A stretch of 64,000 nucleotides of DNA, from NCBI GenBank assembly GCA_947500585.1, contig CANMSN010000014.1:18601-82600 (forward strand), given 5' to 3'. The stretch is from an uncultured Flavobacteriaceae bacterium. Lineage in GTDB: Bacteria; Bacteroidota; Bacteroidia; Flavobacteriales; Flavobacteriaceae. Within the stretch, counting starts at the first letter, position 1; the number at the start of each line of letters is the position of its first letter. A program made the translations under genes and the position numbers. Below the pieces are notes generated by a model. It ran no database searches. It was not told the origin of the DNA and worked only from the letters and a program-made list of their open reading frames with translations. Below, one piece after another: positions 52,808 to 61,962 of the stretch.

Positions 52808-53422
52808 TTAAACCAATTTAAAATCTAAAAGCAATTCTCCTTCAATTGAAGCTTGTAAATGGTCGCCTTTAAAATTTAATCCAACGCCAGCGGATGGAGT
52901 GCCAGTAAAAATGATATCTTCAGGTTCTAAAGTCATAAATTTTGAAACATATGAAATGATTTCAGCAAAATTATAAATCATATAATTAGTGTTACCAACT
53001 TGCTTTTCTTGGTTGTTAATTCGTAAATTAAAATTAATATTATTTAAATTTTTGAAATTTGAAACAGGTTTAAATTCAGAAATTGGAGAAGCACCATCAA
53101 AGCCTTTAGCGAGTGCCCATGGGCCTTTATTTGCTCTGCTAGATGTAAGCACATCTTTGGCAGTGTAATCAATGCCTACTGCAATTTCCGAAATATAAGA
53201 ATTTGCATCTTCAACTGAAATGTCTTTTCCTTTTTTACCAATTTTAACTACCAATTCAACTTCATAAGCCAATTCATTTGTTATAGCTGGAAAAGGGATA
53301 TTTTCATTATTTGTAACCAAAGTGCTTTCTGCTTTTAAAAATATTAGCTGTTCTCCAGTTTTTAAAGCACTAATTTCAGATTTATCGTTTACGTAGTTTT
53401 TACCAATACCTATTATTTTCAT
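52808..53422 (-). CDS. Fumarylacetoacetate hydrolase family protein
   Basis: A 204-residue single-domain FAH-fold protein. KIIGIGKNYVNDKSE opens the fold, NELAYEVELVVKIGKKGKDIS carries the paired Glu metal ligands, and EDIIFTGTPSAGVG is the conserved C-terminal motif. Small FAH proteins include acylpyruvate hydrolases and oxaloacetate decarboxylase/tautomerase; this length and the NYV(N/A)D start fit acylpyruvase/oxaloacetate-type enzymes best. It is convergent with acs. Confidence 0.9.
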   Translation of the reverse strand: MKIIGIGKNYVNDKSEISALKTGEQLIFLKAESTLVTNNENIPFPAITNELAYEVELVVKIGKKGKDISVEDANSYISEIAVGIDYTAKDVLTSSRANKGPWALAKGFDGASPISEFKPVSNFKNLNNINFNLRINNQEKQVGNTNYMIYNFAEIISYVSKFMTLEPEDIIFTGTPSAGVGLNFKGDHLQASIEGELLLDFKLV

Positions 53423-53566
53423 TTAAGTTGTATCATTTAGTAATTGAAGAAAGTAAAATTAAATAATTTAACGAGTGAAAAAACTATTTTGACTATTTAT
53501 TATTTTCCACTTATCAATCTATATTATCAAATAATAATTAACTACCTTTAAAAAAACAAAACTATT

Positions 53567-53671
53567 ATGGCAAAATCAAAAGATGCAAAAAAGAATGTAA
53601 AGAAAGAAGCTCTTTTAACGCCTAAGGAAAAGAAAGCAGCTAAGCTTGCTAAAAAAGCAAAAAGAACATAA
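53567..53671 (+). CDS. Tiny lysine-rich basic protein (34 residues)
   Basis: A 34-residue reading frame, ATG 53567 to TAA 53669-53671, of which about 40 percent is Lys or Arg plus many Ala: it begins MAKSKDAKKNVKKE and contains TPKEKKAAKLAKKAKR. It has its own upstream gap and a strong terminator immediately downstream, as expected of a real transcription unit. I recall similar short KxxKxxK proteins in other Flavobacteriia. It may bind nucleic acid or ribosomes; the function is unknown. Confidence 0.72.
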   Translation: MAKSKDAKKNVKKEALLTPKEKKAAKLAKKAKRT

Positions 53672-53702
53672 CTATCATTTAAAATTTTTAAGAATTTAGA
53701 AG

Positions 53703-53727
53703 ACCACTCATTTTTGAGTGGTTTTTT
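53703..53727 (+). terminator. Strong terminator after the tiny basic protein
   Basis: ACCACTCA-TTTT-TGAGTGGT (53703-53722) followed by a T-run. Confidence 0.9.
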
Positions 53728-53792
53728 AATTTCGTAAATTTTATCTAGCTATAATGCGTAATTTTACAATCCATATTATTTTATAACAATAC

Positions 53793-55565
53793 ATGCAATA
53801 CCTAAAAGAATCCTCAAAGAATAAAGATAAACCAAAACCAAAAGTAACAATGCTACAAGCCTTTAAGACCATTATTTGGCCTAGGCGAAAATTAGTCTTT
53901 ATTGGCTTGATTTTAATTGTAATCCGAAGTTTAGCAGGTTTAGTACTTCCATGGCAAAGTAAAGTTTTGTTGGATGATGTCGTGCCTAATAAGGATTTTA
54001 CACAACTATATTATTTAATTGGTATTGTAATAGGAGCGATTACCATACAATCAGTTACTTCATTTTTACTAACAAGAATATTAAGCGTTCAAGCGCAATA
54101 TTTAATTAGTGAATTACGGGCACAGGTTCAAAAGAAAGTATTATCGTTACCTATTAGTTTTTTTGATAATACCAAATCTGGTGCTTTAGTTTCACGCATT
54201 ATGACGGATGTTGAAGGCGTTAGAAACCTAATAGGAACAGGCTTGGTGCAATTAGTAGGCGGTACGTTTACAGCCATTGTATCTTTAATTATTTTAATAA
54301 AATTAAACCCTTGGATGACACTTTTTGTATTTGTTCCACTGTCCATATTTGGGTACATAGCTTTACGAGCTTTTAAATATATCAGACCAATTTTTAGAAA
54401 ACGTGGAAAAATTAATGCTGAAGTTACTGGGCGATTAACCGAAACCTTAGCAGGTGTTAGAGTAATAAAAGCCTTTAATGCTGAAGCCCAAGAAAATAGT
54501 ATTTTTGAAAAAGGCGTAGATAAACTTTACCAAAATGTGAAAAAGAGTTTAACAGCTACGGCATTAATGACGAGTTCATCAACCTTTTTAATTGGGGTTG
54601 CTACCACAGGTATTATGGGAATTGGTGGTTATTATATGATTTTAGGAGAAATGACTACGGGTGAGTTTTTATTCTTCACATTAATACTCGGTTTTATGAT
54701 AGCGCCTATTGTGCAAATGAGTAACATTGGAAGCCAATTAACCGAGGCATTAGCAGGTTTAGATAGAACCGAAGAGTTGATGAATATGACTGCAGAGGAA
54801 GATGATACAGAACGAAACGTTGAATTGGAAACCCTCAATGGCGATATTGAGTTTAAAGATGTCTCATTTTCATATGAAGAAGATAAAGAAGTGCTTCATA
54901 ACATCAGTTTTAAAGCACCAGCGGGTTCTGTTACAGCTTTGGTTGGAAGTTCAGGTTCAGGAAAATCAACTATTGCAGGATTATCGGCTACCTTTTTGAA
55001 TCCGCAATCTGGTGAGGTAACCATTGATAATCAAGATTTATCGAAAGTAAAACTGAATAGCTACCGTAAGTATTTGGGCGTGGTTTTACAAGATGAATTT
55101 TTGTTTGAAGGCACTATTAGAGAAAATATTATGTTCCCCAGACCAAACGCAACTGAAACTGAATTACAAAATGCTGTTAAAGCGGCTTATGTAAATGAGT
55201 TTACAGATCGTTTTGATGATGGTTTAGAAACCCTAATAGGAGAAAGAGGAGTGAGGCTTTCTGGTGGACAACGCCAAAGATTAGCTATAGCAAGGGCTAT
55301 TTTAGCCAACCCAAAAGTGATTATTTTAGATGAAGCCACATCAAATTTAGATACTGAAAGTGAGGCACTTATTCAGAAAAGTTTAAATGAATTAGTAAAA
55401 GATAGAACTACTATTGTCATAGCGCATAGACTAAGTACAATAAGAAAAGCAGATCAAATATTAGTCATAGAAGCTGGTCGAATTGTTGAGCAAGGAACTC
55501 ACGATGAGTTAATTACTTTAGAAGGTAGATACTTCGATTTATATACTTATCAAGCCAAAATTTAA
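53793..55565 (+). CDS. ABC transporter, fused permease and ATPase (exporter type)
   Basis: A 590-residue half-transporter that should act as a homodimer. The membrane domain has six helices (about 35-325), then the nucleotide-binding domain: Walker A GSSGSGKST at 385-393, signature LSGGQ at 489-493, Walker B ILDE ending at Asp513-Glu514, and the H-loop in VIAHRLSTIR. It resembles MsbA/multidrug exporters rather than importers. The substrate cannot be assigned (lipid or drug). It is monocistronic, preceded and followed by hairpins. Confidence 0.94.
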   Translation: MQYLKESSKNKDKPKPKVTMLQAFKTIIWPRRKLVFIGLILIVIRSLAGLVLPWQSKVLLDDVVPNKDFTQLYYLIGIVIGAITIQSVTSFLLTRILSVQAQYLISELRAQVQKKVLSLPISFFDNTKSGALVSRIMTDVEGVRNLIGTGLVQLVGGTFTAIVSLIILIKLNPWMTLFVFVPLSIFGYIALRAFKYIRPIFRKRGKINAEVTGRLTETLAGVRVIKAFNAEAQENSIFEKGVDKLYQNVKKSLTATALMTSSSTFLIGVATTGIMGIGGYYMILGEMTTGEFLFFTLILGFMIAPIVQMSNIGSQLTEALAGLDRTEELMNMTAEEDDTERNVELETLNGDIEFKDVSFSYEEDKEVLHNISFKAPAGSVTALVGSSGSGKSTIAGLSATFLNPQSGEVTIDNQDLSKVKLNSYRKYLGVVLQDEFLFEGTIRENIMFPRPNATETELQNAVKAAYVNEFTDRFDDGLETLIGERGVRLSGGQRQRLAIARAILANPKVIILDEATSNLDTESEALIQKSLNELVKDRTTIVIAHRLSTIRKADQILVIEAGRIVEQGTHDELITLEGRYFDLYTYQAKI

Positions 55566-55577
55566 TCGAAAAGAATT

Positions 55578-55598
55578 CCTCGAGGTTCTGCCTCGGGG
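55578..55598. repeat. CCTCGAGG REP hairpin, possible ABC gene terminator
   Basis: CCTCGAGG-TTCTG-CCTCGGGG pairs over 8 bp with one G-T wobble, 12 bp after the ABC transporter stop. It lacks a T-tract. Confidence 0.6.
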
Positions 55599-55615
55599 TT
55601 ACCGTTGAAATTGTC

Positions 55616-55659
55616 ATTCCCTAGCGTTCACTGAGCGAAGTCGAAGTGAAAACGGGAAT
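55616..55659. repeat. ATTCCC REP element with internal arm
   Basis: The outer stem ATTCCC (55616-55621) pairs with GGGAAT (55654-55659); an inner arm TTCACT (55627-55632) pairs with AGTGAA (55645-55650). It is preceded by TTGTC, like the ATTCCTGC copies, so it belongs to the same wider family. Confidence 0.6.
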
Positions 55660-55921
55660 CTAAATACAGAATTTTGGTTTTTGACCTGAAAAAGATCAAA
55701 ATGAAATCAGTGAAATACCTCTATGTCTATGCCTTGAATATGAATAGTTTTAAAAAAATCTTTATTTTAAAACCTTATATCGGTTGTAATAATATTAATT
55801 TTTAACACTTTAAATAAAAAGTCTACATTAAAATTACTTAGTTAATATTGATTTAGAATATTATATTTTTTTATCTTCGACGGAGTCTTCAATAATAATT
55901 AGTAGAAATTTAAACTTTTTT

Positions 55922-56929
55922 ATGAGGCGTAAATATTTGTTTAATAATCTTCTTTTTAAAATTAAATCCTTTTTTGTAATTGCAGTATGTTTCTTGTTTT
56001 TTCAATGTAAGCAAACCCAAGAACCAGAATTTTTACTTCGTGCCAGTCATCTTGTAAATGAAAACCATACATGGTTTCAAGCTTTTGAATATTTTGCTGA
56101 AATTTTGGAAGAACGCTCTGATGGTAGAATTGTTCTTGAAAACTATCATTCTGAACAATTAGCTAAAGAAATTGAAGCTATAAGACTTATTCAAGTTGGC
56201 GTTATTGATATGACAACTACGGGCTCAATGCTTAATAATTGGATTGATATTGTAGCATTTTGTGAATTACCATTTCTTCTTAGAGATTCTACAGACATGA
56301 AGAAGCTTATTAACGGACCTATTGGTAAGCGCATAGAACATGAAATGATTGAAAAAACAGGCATTCGTCCGTTAGGTTTTTTTCAAAGAGGAGAAAGACA
56401 TTTAACGTCTAATCGCCCAATAAAACATCCAGATGATTTAAAAGGACTTATAGTAAGAGTTCCTAATGTGCCATCATTTGTAACTGCATGGAAAGCATTA
56501 GGAGCCAAACCAACACCCATGGCTTTTTCTGAAGTGTTTACATCTTTACAACAAGGAACTATTGAAGCACAAGAAAATCCTTTTGCAATGATTAAAGCAG
56601 CTGGTTTCTCTGAAGTACAAGACTATATAAATTTAACAGCACATGTAGTAAGTTGGTCTTATCCAGTAATAGGAGAGAAGCAATTTCAAGCATTTCCAGA
56701 CGATTTGAAAGAGATTTTTTTGCAAGCAGCAAAAGATATGCAAACATATGAGCATAACCTTTTCATTGCCAATGAGAAAAATGTACAAGACGAATTAAAA
56801 GCCAAAGGAATGACTTTTATAGAGGTCGATAAAGATGCTTTTGGTGATGCAGCCAGAGTTTCAATTTATGAGAGCCTGTCTCCCGAAATGAAGAAAGTGT
56901 ACGACCAGATAATTGCGTCAAGAGAATGA
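55922..56929 (+). CDS. TRAP transporter substrate-binding lipoprotein (DctP family)
   Basis: A 335-residue protein with a lipoprotein signal (lipobox LFFQC, Cys29), unlike the freely soluble DctP of most Gram-negative bacteria. The DctP fold is clear: LLRASHLVNENHTWFQAFEYFAE, then LKGLIVRVPNVPSFV with Arg179 at the position that binds the substrate carboxylate, and SEVFTSLQQGTIEAQENPF. The ligand is thus probably an organic acid. It is the first gene of a P-Q-M operon; the next ATG overlaps its stop. Confidence 0.95.
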   Translation: MRRKYLFNNLLFKIKSFFVIAVCFLFFQCKQTQEPEFLLRASHLVNENHTWFQAFEYFAEILEERSDGRIVLENYHSEQLAKEIEAIRLIQVGVIDMTTTGSMLNNWIDIVAFCELPFLLRDSTDMKKLINGPIGKRIEHEMIEKTGIRPLGFFQRGERHLTSNRPIKHPDDLKGLIVRVPNVPSFVTAWKALGAKPTPMAFSEVFTSLQQGTIEAQENPFAMIKAAGFSEVQDYINLTAHVVSWSYPVIGEKQFQAFPDDLKEIFLQAAKDMQTYEHNLFIANEKNVQDELKAKGMTFIEVDKDAFGDAARVSIYESLSPEMKKVYDQIIASRE

Positions 56930-57402
56930 AAAAAGCAAAGAAACAGGTAGGAAGATTTTTAAAGTATGGGACGCTAATAAGTACGTTTTGTTTTATTGGT
57001 GCTACACTTATACAAATTTATGCACGTTTTTTTATGGATAGCGCGCCTTCATGGACAGAAGAAGCAGCACGATTTTTCTTTATCTATGCTATTAGTTTTG
57101 CATCAGGATTAGCAATGCGAGGTGGTTACTATGTTCACTTTGATATTATTTATAATAAACTGAGTCCTGAGAAGCAACAATGGTTGAAAGTATTAGTTTC
57201 TGGTTTTACAATAATTCTTTTTTTAATATTCACGTTTTGGGCTGTACAATTTATGAAAGTGGGTTTGCCAGAGTATTCTCCTAGTCTAAAAATTTCTATG
57301 GCTATTGCTTTTTCCAGTGTTGTTATTATGGGAGGTTTTATAACGCTATATGCAATTTGGGATATAATAGTAGCAATTAAAAACATAAACCATAAATCAT
57401 GA
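56926..57402 (+). CDS. TRAP transporter small permease (DctQ family)
   Basis: A 158-residue membrane protein with four helices and the DctQ signature region SWTEEAARFFFIYAISFASGLAMRGGYYVHFDI. It pairs with the large permease next to it. It overlaps both neighbouring genes by 4 bp, so translation of all three is coupled. Confidence 0.95.
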   Translation: MKKAKKQVGRFLKYGTLISTFCFIGATLIQIYARFFMDSAPSWTEEAARFFFIYAISFASGLAMRGGYYVHFDIIYNKLSPEKQQWLKVLVSGFTIILFLIFTFWAVQFMKVGLPEYSPSLKISMAIAFSSVVIMGGFITLYAIWDIIVAIKNINHKS

Positions 57403-58673
57403 TTTGGATATTGATATTAGTTTTTGTTATATGTCTTTTATTTAGGTTTCCAATAGCCTTTTCTTTAGGGTTTTCATGCTTAATTTACTTAATCTTTAAA
57501 GGTATTCCTTTAATTATTATTCCTATGAAAATGTATTCAGGGATTGATGTTTTTGTACTTCTTAGTGTTCCTGGATTTATACTGGCAGGAAACTTAATGA
57601 ACCAAGGCGGGTTAACTGCAAAAATCATCACGTTTTGTAATCATATTACAGGTCATATTCGGGGCGGATTAGCTATGGCAAATATTGGGGCTTCTATGCT
57701 TTTTGCTGGTATTTCAGGTACAGCAATTTCAGACACTGCAAGTATAGGAGCAGTTATGATACCTGCTATGAAGAAAGAAGGCTATGATGCCGATTTTTCA
57801 TGTGCTATTACTGCGGCTTCATCAACAGTTGGTCCAATAATCCCACCAAGTGTTCCCATGATTATTGTTGCAACGTTGAGCGGACTTTCAGTAGGTAAAT
57901 TATTTCTTGCTGGAGCAATTCCTGGGTTTTTATTGGGTTTTGGTTTAATGGGTGTTACCTATTTAATTTCTGTAAAAAAGAAATACCCAAAACACCCTAA
58001 AAGTAGCTTAAAGCAAATAGCTTTAGGGTTTTTAGATACCTTTTGGTCATTATTAATGACTTTCATTATTCTTTTCGGTATTATAGGTGGCGTATTTACA
58101 CCAACAGAAGCTTCAATTATAGCAGTGTTTTATGCATTGTTGGTGGGTGTGTTTGTTTACAAAAAGCTCAATTTTAAAAATGTTCAAGTTATTGTAATAG
58201 ATTCGATGAAAACGTCGGCATCACTGATGGTACTTATAGGTTTTGCAAATCTGTTTGGCTGGATTTTAATTACAGAACAGTTACCACAACTAATTTCAAC
58301 AGAGATTCTTAATTTTTCTGATAATAAATACCTTGTATTGTTACTAATAAATTTACTGTTAATTTTTGTAGGTACTTTTATGGAGACTATTGCAGCGCTT
58401 TTAATTCTTTTTCCAATTTTATTAAAGGTTGCTATTGTGGTTGATGTAGATCCTATACATTTTGCAGTAATTGCGTTGTTGAATTTAATGATAGGACTAA
58501 CAACACCTCCATTAGGAGTATGTTTATTTGTGTCATCAAGTATAGGTAAAGTATCTATTGGTAAAGTAAGTAAGGCAGGAATACCTTTTTTGCTAACAAG
58601 TATTCTTATTCTTATTATGGTTACTTTAATACCAGAATTATCATTATATCTGCCAAAATTATTTATGGACTAA
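57399..58673 (+). CDS. TRAP transporter large permease (DctM family)
   Basis: A 424-residue membrane protein with about 12 helices. DctM landmarks: FALAGNLMNQGG-type segment (FILAGNLMNQGGLTAKI), GGLAMANIGASMLFAGISGTAISDTASIG and SSTVGPIIPPSVPMIIVATLSG. It uses the sodium gradient to import the acid delivered by the lipoprotein binding subunit. It is the last gene of the operon; no regulator or catabolic gene is next to it to reveal the substrate. Confidence 0.96.
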   Translation: MIWILILVFVICLLFRFPIAFSLGFSCLIYLIFKGIPLIIIPMKMYSGIDVFVLLSVPGFILAGNLMNQGGLTAKIITFCNHITGHIRGGLAMANIGASMLFAGISGTAISDTASIGAVMIPAMKKEGYDADFSCAITAASSTVGPIIPPSVPMIIVATLSGLSVGKLFLAGAIPGFLLGFGLMGVTYLISVKKKYPKHPKSSLKQIALGFLDTFWSLLMTFIILFGIIGGVFTPTEASIIAVFYALLVGVFVYKKLNFKNVQVIVIDSMKTSASLMVLIGFANLFGWILITEQLPQLISTEILNFSDNKYLVLLLINLLLIFVGTFMETIAALLILFPILLKVAIVVDVDPIHFAVIALLNLMIGLTTPPLGVCLFVSSSIGKVSIGKVSKAGIPFLLTSILILIMVTLIPELSLYLPKLFMD

Positions 58674-58735
58674 CCGAAGTCTTTTTTATATTATAATTGG
58701 TGAAATTAATCTGAAAGAATAATAAAGTAAAATAA

Positions 58736-59254
58736 ATGACAACACAAGATTTAATTGCTGAAGAATTTAATCCTTTTTATAGTACTTATATAAATTTAGT
58801 TCCAAAATCTGTAAATTTAATTGAAGGATTTGAAATAGGTTTTAAAAATGTAGAAGCATTTTTTAATTCCATTCCAAAGGACAAATTAAATTACAAATAC
58901 GCTGAAGATAAATGGACGATTAAAGAGGTCTTTCAGCATATTATTGATACAGAGCGTATTTTTATGTATCGTTGTTTGCGTGTTGCCAGACATGATAAAA
59001 CGGCTCTAGCAGGTTTTGAGCAAGATGATTACATCGTACCTTCAAAAGCAAATAGTAAATCTATTGAATCTTTACAAAAGGAATACAGAACGACGCGACA
59101 ACATTCTATTGTGCTTTTAAAAAGTTTAAGTGATGCCGATTTAAAATGTATTGGTCATGCCAGTGGCAATGTGATGTCTGCTAGATCTGCGGCGTTTTCA
59201 ACAATTGGTCATGAAATTCATCATATGAATATTATTAAAGAACGCTATTTGTAA
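58736..59254 (+). CDS. DinB/YfiT-type four-helix metal-binding protein
   Basis: A 172-residue cytosolic protein of the DinB superfamily. Metal-ligand His residues are visible in EVFQHIIDTERIFMYRCLR and in the C-terminal IGHEIHHMNIIKERYL; DKWTIKEVFQHI is a typical family segment. Members include bacillithiol-dependent S-transferases (BstA) as well as proteins of unknown role. Because this organism makes bacillithiol, a thiol-transferase role is plausible but not shown. Confidence 0.9.
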   Translation: MTTQDLIAEEFNPFYSTYINLVPKSVNLIEGFEIGFKNVEAFFNSIPKDKLNYKYAEDKWTIKEVFQHIIDTERIFMYRCLRVARHDKTALAGFEQDDYIVPSKANSKSIESLQKEYRTTRQHSIVLLKSLSDADLKCIGHASGNVMSARSAAFSTIGHEIHHMNIIKERYL

Positions 59255-59261
59255 AAACAGC

Positions 59262-60467
59262 CTAAGTAGTTACCAAATTTCTTTGTCTTTTTATAATAAG
59301 AAATACAAAAACAGATAGCACTCCAAAAACTGAAAATCCAATAAATAAAGGCAAAACAGAAGTTTTAACAAAACTACCAATATAGTTTGCAATAGGAACC
59401 GCCATAACGGTTGAAATAAAACCATTTATGGCTGCACCAATGCCTGCAATATGCCCCAGCGGTTGCATAGCTAAAGCTCGTAAATTCCCAAAAAGAAAAC
59501 CAACGGCAAAAAATTGTAAAGCAAAAAAACCAATTAAAATAGTTATACTTGGATTTTGCCCAGACCAAAAAAGAATAACATATAAAATTGAAATAATAGC
59601 GTAAGCAATACACGAAGTAAATGCAATTTTGTACATGCCATACTTTACAACTAACTGGCTGTTAAAAAAGGTAGCTAAACCTACTGAAATTGCTAAACTT
59701 GCAAAAATATAGGGAAACATATCGGCTAGATTATATTGCAATTGAAATATTTGTTGCGAAGTACTTAGATACACCATAAACGACCCAGTAATAAACCCAG
59801 AAACAAATGTAAAAGCAACAGCTTCTTTATGTTTAAAAAATTCTTTGGTACCATCAATAAAAAGATGCGAAGTAAATTTTATACGTTTTGCTTTAATAAG
59901 TGTTTCAGGTTGGCGTACCCAAAACCAAATCATAATTAAAAGACCAAAACCAAGATTAAAATAAAAGATGGATTCCCAGTTAAAATAATAAAGTAAAAAC
60001 TGCCCTAGTGACGGTGCAATTACTGGTACTAAAATAAAAAACATGACAACAATAGATATTATTTTTGCCATATAATCGCCACTAAATTCGTCACGAATCA
60101 TTGATAAGGTCAAGCTTCTGGGGGATGAAATACCAACACCTTGTAATATGCGTCCAAAAATCATCATTTCAAAACTCTTGGTTGTTACGCAAATAATACT
60201 TGCAATAATAAAAACGATAAAACCAATAAATACAATAGGCTTTCTACCAAAACTATCAGATAGTGGTCCAAAAATAAGTTGCCCTGACCCTAATCCTAAA
60301 AATATCATGGTAATTAATAACTGATTATCATTAGGATTGGTTACACCTAACGAACTTCCAATGTCTGGTAAAGCAGGAAGTAAAGCATCTATAGATAAGG
60401 CTACTATAGACATTAAAGACGCCATTAAAGCAACAAATTCAAATTTAAAGGTGTTATTATTTTGCAT
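59262..60467 (-). CDS. Multidrug efflux MFS transporter, Bcr/CflA family
   Basis: A 401-residue membrane protein with 12 helices. MFS motif A appears as GQLIFGPLSDSFGRKPIVF between helices 2 and 3, and the N-terminus ASLMSIVALSIDALLPALPDIGSSLGV is typical of Bcr/CflA drug exporters. It lies divergently from a Crp/Fnr-type regulator across a 99-bp gap, and is probably controlled by it. Its stop is 7 bp from the convergent DinB stop. Confidence 0.94.
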   Translation of the reverse strand: MQNNNTFKFEFVALMASLMSIVALSIDALLPALPDIGSSLGVTNPNDNQLLITMIFLGLGSGQLIFGPLSDSFGRKPIVFIGFIVFIIASIICVTTKSFEMMIFGRILQGVGISSPRSLTLSMIRDEFSGDYMAKIISIVVMFFILVPVIAPSLGQFLLYYFNWESIFYFNLGFGLLIMIWFWVRQPETLIKAKRIKFTSHLFIDGTKEFFKHKEAVAFTFVSGFITGSFMVYLSTSQQIFQLQYNLADMFPYIFASLAISVGLATFFNSQLVVKYGMYKIAFTSCIAYAIISILYVILFWSGQNPSITILIGFFALQFFAVGFLFGNLRALAMQPLGHIAGIGAAINGFISTVMAVPIANYIGSFVKTSVLPLFIGFSVFGVLSVFVFLIIKRQRNLVTT

Positions 60468-60537
60468 GAAGCAAAAATAGAATAATTTAATAGGGTAAAA
60501 ATTTAATTTCTATTTAATAAGGCAATGTTATTATCAC

Positions 60538-60545
60538 TAAATTTG
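60538..60545 (+). promoter_or_regulatory. TAnnTTTG -7 element of the Crp/Fnr gene
   Basis: TAAATTTG, 21 bp before the regulator ATG, in the 99-bp gap shared with the divergent MFS gene. Confidence 0.45.
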
Positions 60546-60566
60546 ATACATTATAAATAACATTAA

Positions 60567-61151
60567 ATGGAAATTCAACCACTTTTAAATTACATTAGTA
60601 CTTATGTGAGTTTAACTGAAGAAGAAGAGACTTTTTTAGCATCAAAAGTTACGTATAGAAAGTATTTAAAAGGACAATATATCTTGCAACAAGGCGATGT
60701 TTGTAAACATCAATGTTTTGTGATTTCTGGTTGTACAAAAATGTTTCATATAGATGATAGCGGTCAGGAACATATTGTGATGTTTGCTATTGAAAATTGG
60801 TGGACTTCAGATATGGGTAGTTTTATAACTCAAACTCCAGCAGATTATAATATACAGTGTATTGATAAATCAGAATTAATAATGTTCTCTTACGATGTAA
60901 TTGAAGATTTATATTCAAAAATCCCAAAGTTAGAGCGCTTTTTTAGGAAAATTATAGAGCGTGCATTAGTAGCTTCACAAAAACGAATAGTGAGAAGTTT
61001 TAGTCTTTCTGCAAAAGATAGATACTTGTACTTCAGAAATCAATATCCAAAAATAGATAAGCTTATTCCACAATATATGGTGGCATCTTATTTAGGTATA
61101 ACCAAAGAATTCTTAAGTAAAATAAAAAAGCAGTTGCTTACAGAAGAGTAA
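60567..61151 (+). CDS. Crp/Fnr-family transcriptional regulator
   Basis: A 194-residue cytosolic protein. The N-terminal half is a cyclic-nucleotide-binding-like beta roll (YLKGQYILQQGDVCKHQCFVISGCTKMFHIDDSGQEHIVMFA); it is followed by a long dimerisation helix and a C-terminal HTH (IPQYMVASYLGITKEFLSKIKKQLL). No Fnr-type Cys cluster is present and the ligand is unknown. Bacteroidota have many such orphan Crp homologues next to the genes they control; here the divergent MFS pump is the likely target. Confidence 0.93.
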   Translation: MEIQPLLNYISTYVSLTEEEETFLASKVTYRKYLKGQYILQQGDVCKHQCFVISGCTKMFHIDDSGQEHIVMFAIENWWTSDMGSFITQTPADYNIQCIDKSELIMFSYDVIEDLYSKIPKLERFFRKIIERALVASQKRIVRSFSLSAKDRYLYFRNQYPKIDKLIPQYMVASYLGITKEFLSKIKKQLLTEE

Positions 61152-61261
61152 ATATTAAACTAGATTAACATCATTTAATAAACTACTTTATTTTATTAGT
61201 CATTTATGTTTTGCAATTTTGTATCGTACTATTTTAAACAATAAATTAAAACGATATTAAA

Positions 61262-61840
61262 ATGAAAAACACAATTAAAAACCTATCAATCTTAGTATTA
61301 GTAACACTGTTTACTTTGTCTTTCACAACTATTGAAAAGGAAAAAAAGGAAATAAAAACCGACAAAAGCAAAGTAGTTTGGAAAGGCTATAAAGTAACTG
61401 GATCTCATGAAGGCACTATTGCTATTAAATCTGGCGCATTAGTTTTTGAAGACGATAAATTAACTGGTGGCGAGTTTGTTATAGATATGACAACTATAAA
61501 TACAACCGACTTAGATGGAGGAATGAAAGGAAAACTAGATGGTCATTTAAAATCGGATGATTTCTTTGGGATTTCTAATCATCCAACAGCCACATTAGTT
61601 TTTACAGATGTAAAATCATCAGGAAAAAATGCTTATGATGTTACTGGAGATTTAACTATTAAAGGAAAAACTAACCCAATAAACTTTACAATGTCTATTT
61701 ATGGAAACAAAGCTACGGCCTCATTAAAAGTAGATAGAACAAAGTATGATGTAAAATATGGCTCTACAAGTTTTTTTGATGGATTAAAAGACAAAGCCAT
61801 TTATGATGAATTTGATTTGGTGACAGATTTAGAATTTTAA
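61262..61840 (+). CDS. YceI family periplasmic protein
   Basis: A 192-residue exported protein with a signal peptide (about residues 1-23). The YceI lipocalin-like fold is recognisable: DKSKVVWKGYKVTGSHEGTI, GEFVIDMTTINTTDL, LDGHLKSDDFFGISNHPTATLVF and VTGDLTIKGKTNPI. YceI proteins bind isoprenoid or fatty-acid chains in the periplasm. It is monocistronic with its own terminator. Confidence 0.95.
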   Translation: MKNTIKNLSILVLVTLFTLSFTTIEKEKKEIKTDKSKVVWKGYKVTGSHEGTIAIKSGALVFEDDKLTGGEFVIDMTTINTTDLDGGMKGKLDGHLKSDDFFGISNHPTATLVFTDVKSSGKNAYDVTGDLTIKGKTNPINFTMSIYGNKATASLKVDRTKYDVKYGSTSFFDGLKDKAIYDEFDLVTDLEF

Positions 61841-61866
61841 TTATTTTGGCGATTAATAGCAGTTTA

Positions 61867-61894
61867 AAAGCGTTCAGAAATGAGCGCTTTTTTT
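61867..61894 (+). terminator. YceI gene terminator
   Basis: AAAGCGTTC (61867-61875) pairs with GAGCGCTTT (61882-61890) including one wobble, followed by a T-run. Confidence 0.85.
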
Positions 61895-61930
61895 GTTTTT
61901 TAAGTTTTCCTTTTTAGGATTTTTAAAGCC

Positions 61931-61938
61931 TATCTTTG
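61931..61938 (+). promoter_or_regulatory. TAnnTTTG -7 element of the DEAD-like gene
   Basis: TATCTTTG, 24 bp before the ATG at 61963. Confidence 0.45.
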
Positions 61939-61962
61939 AAATCAAAAGGAACACCATGATCC

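Larger units (their letters stand above)
55566..55921. other. Intergenic region with two REP hairpins, upstream of the TRAP operon
   Basis: This 356-bp gap has no supportable gene. The first 100 bp contain two palindromic repeats (55578-55598, 55616-55659); the remainder is AT-rich and should hold the TRAP operon promoter. Confidence 0.6.
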
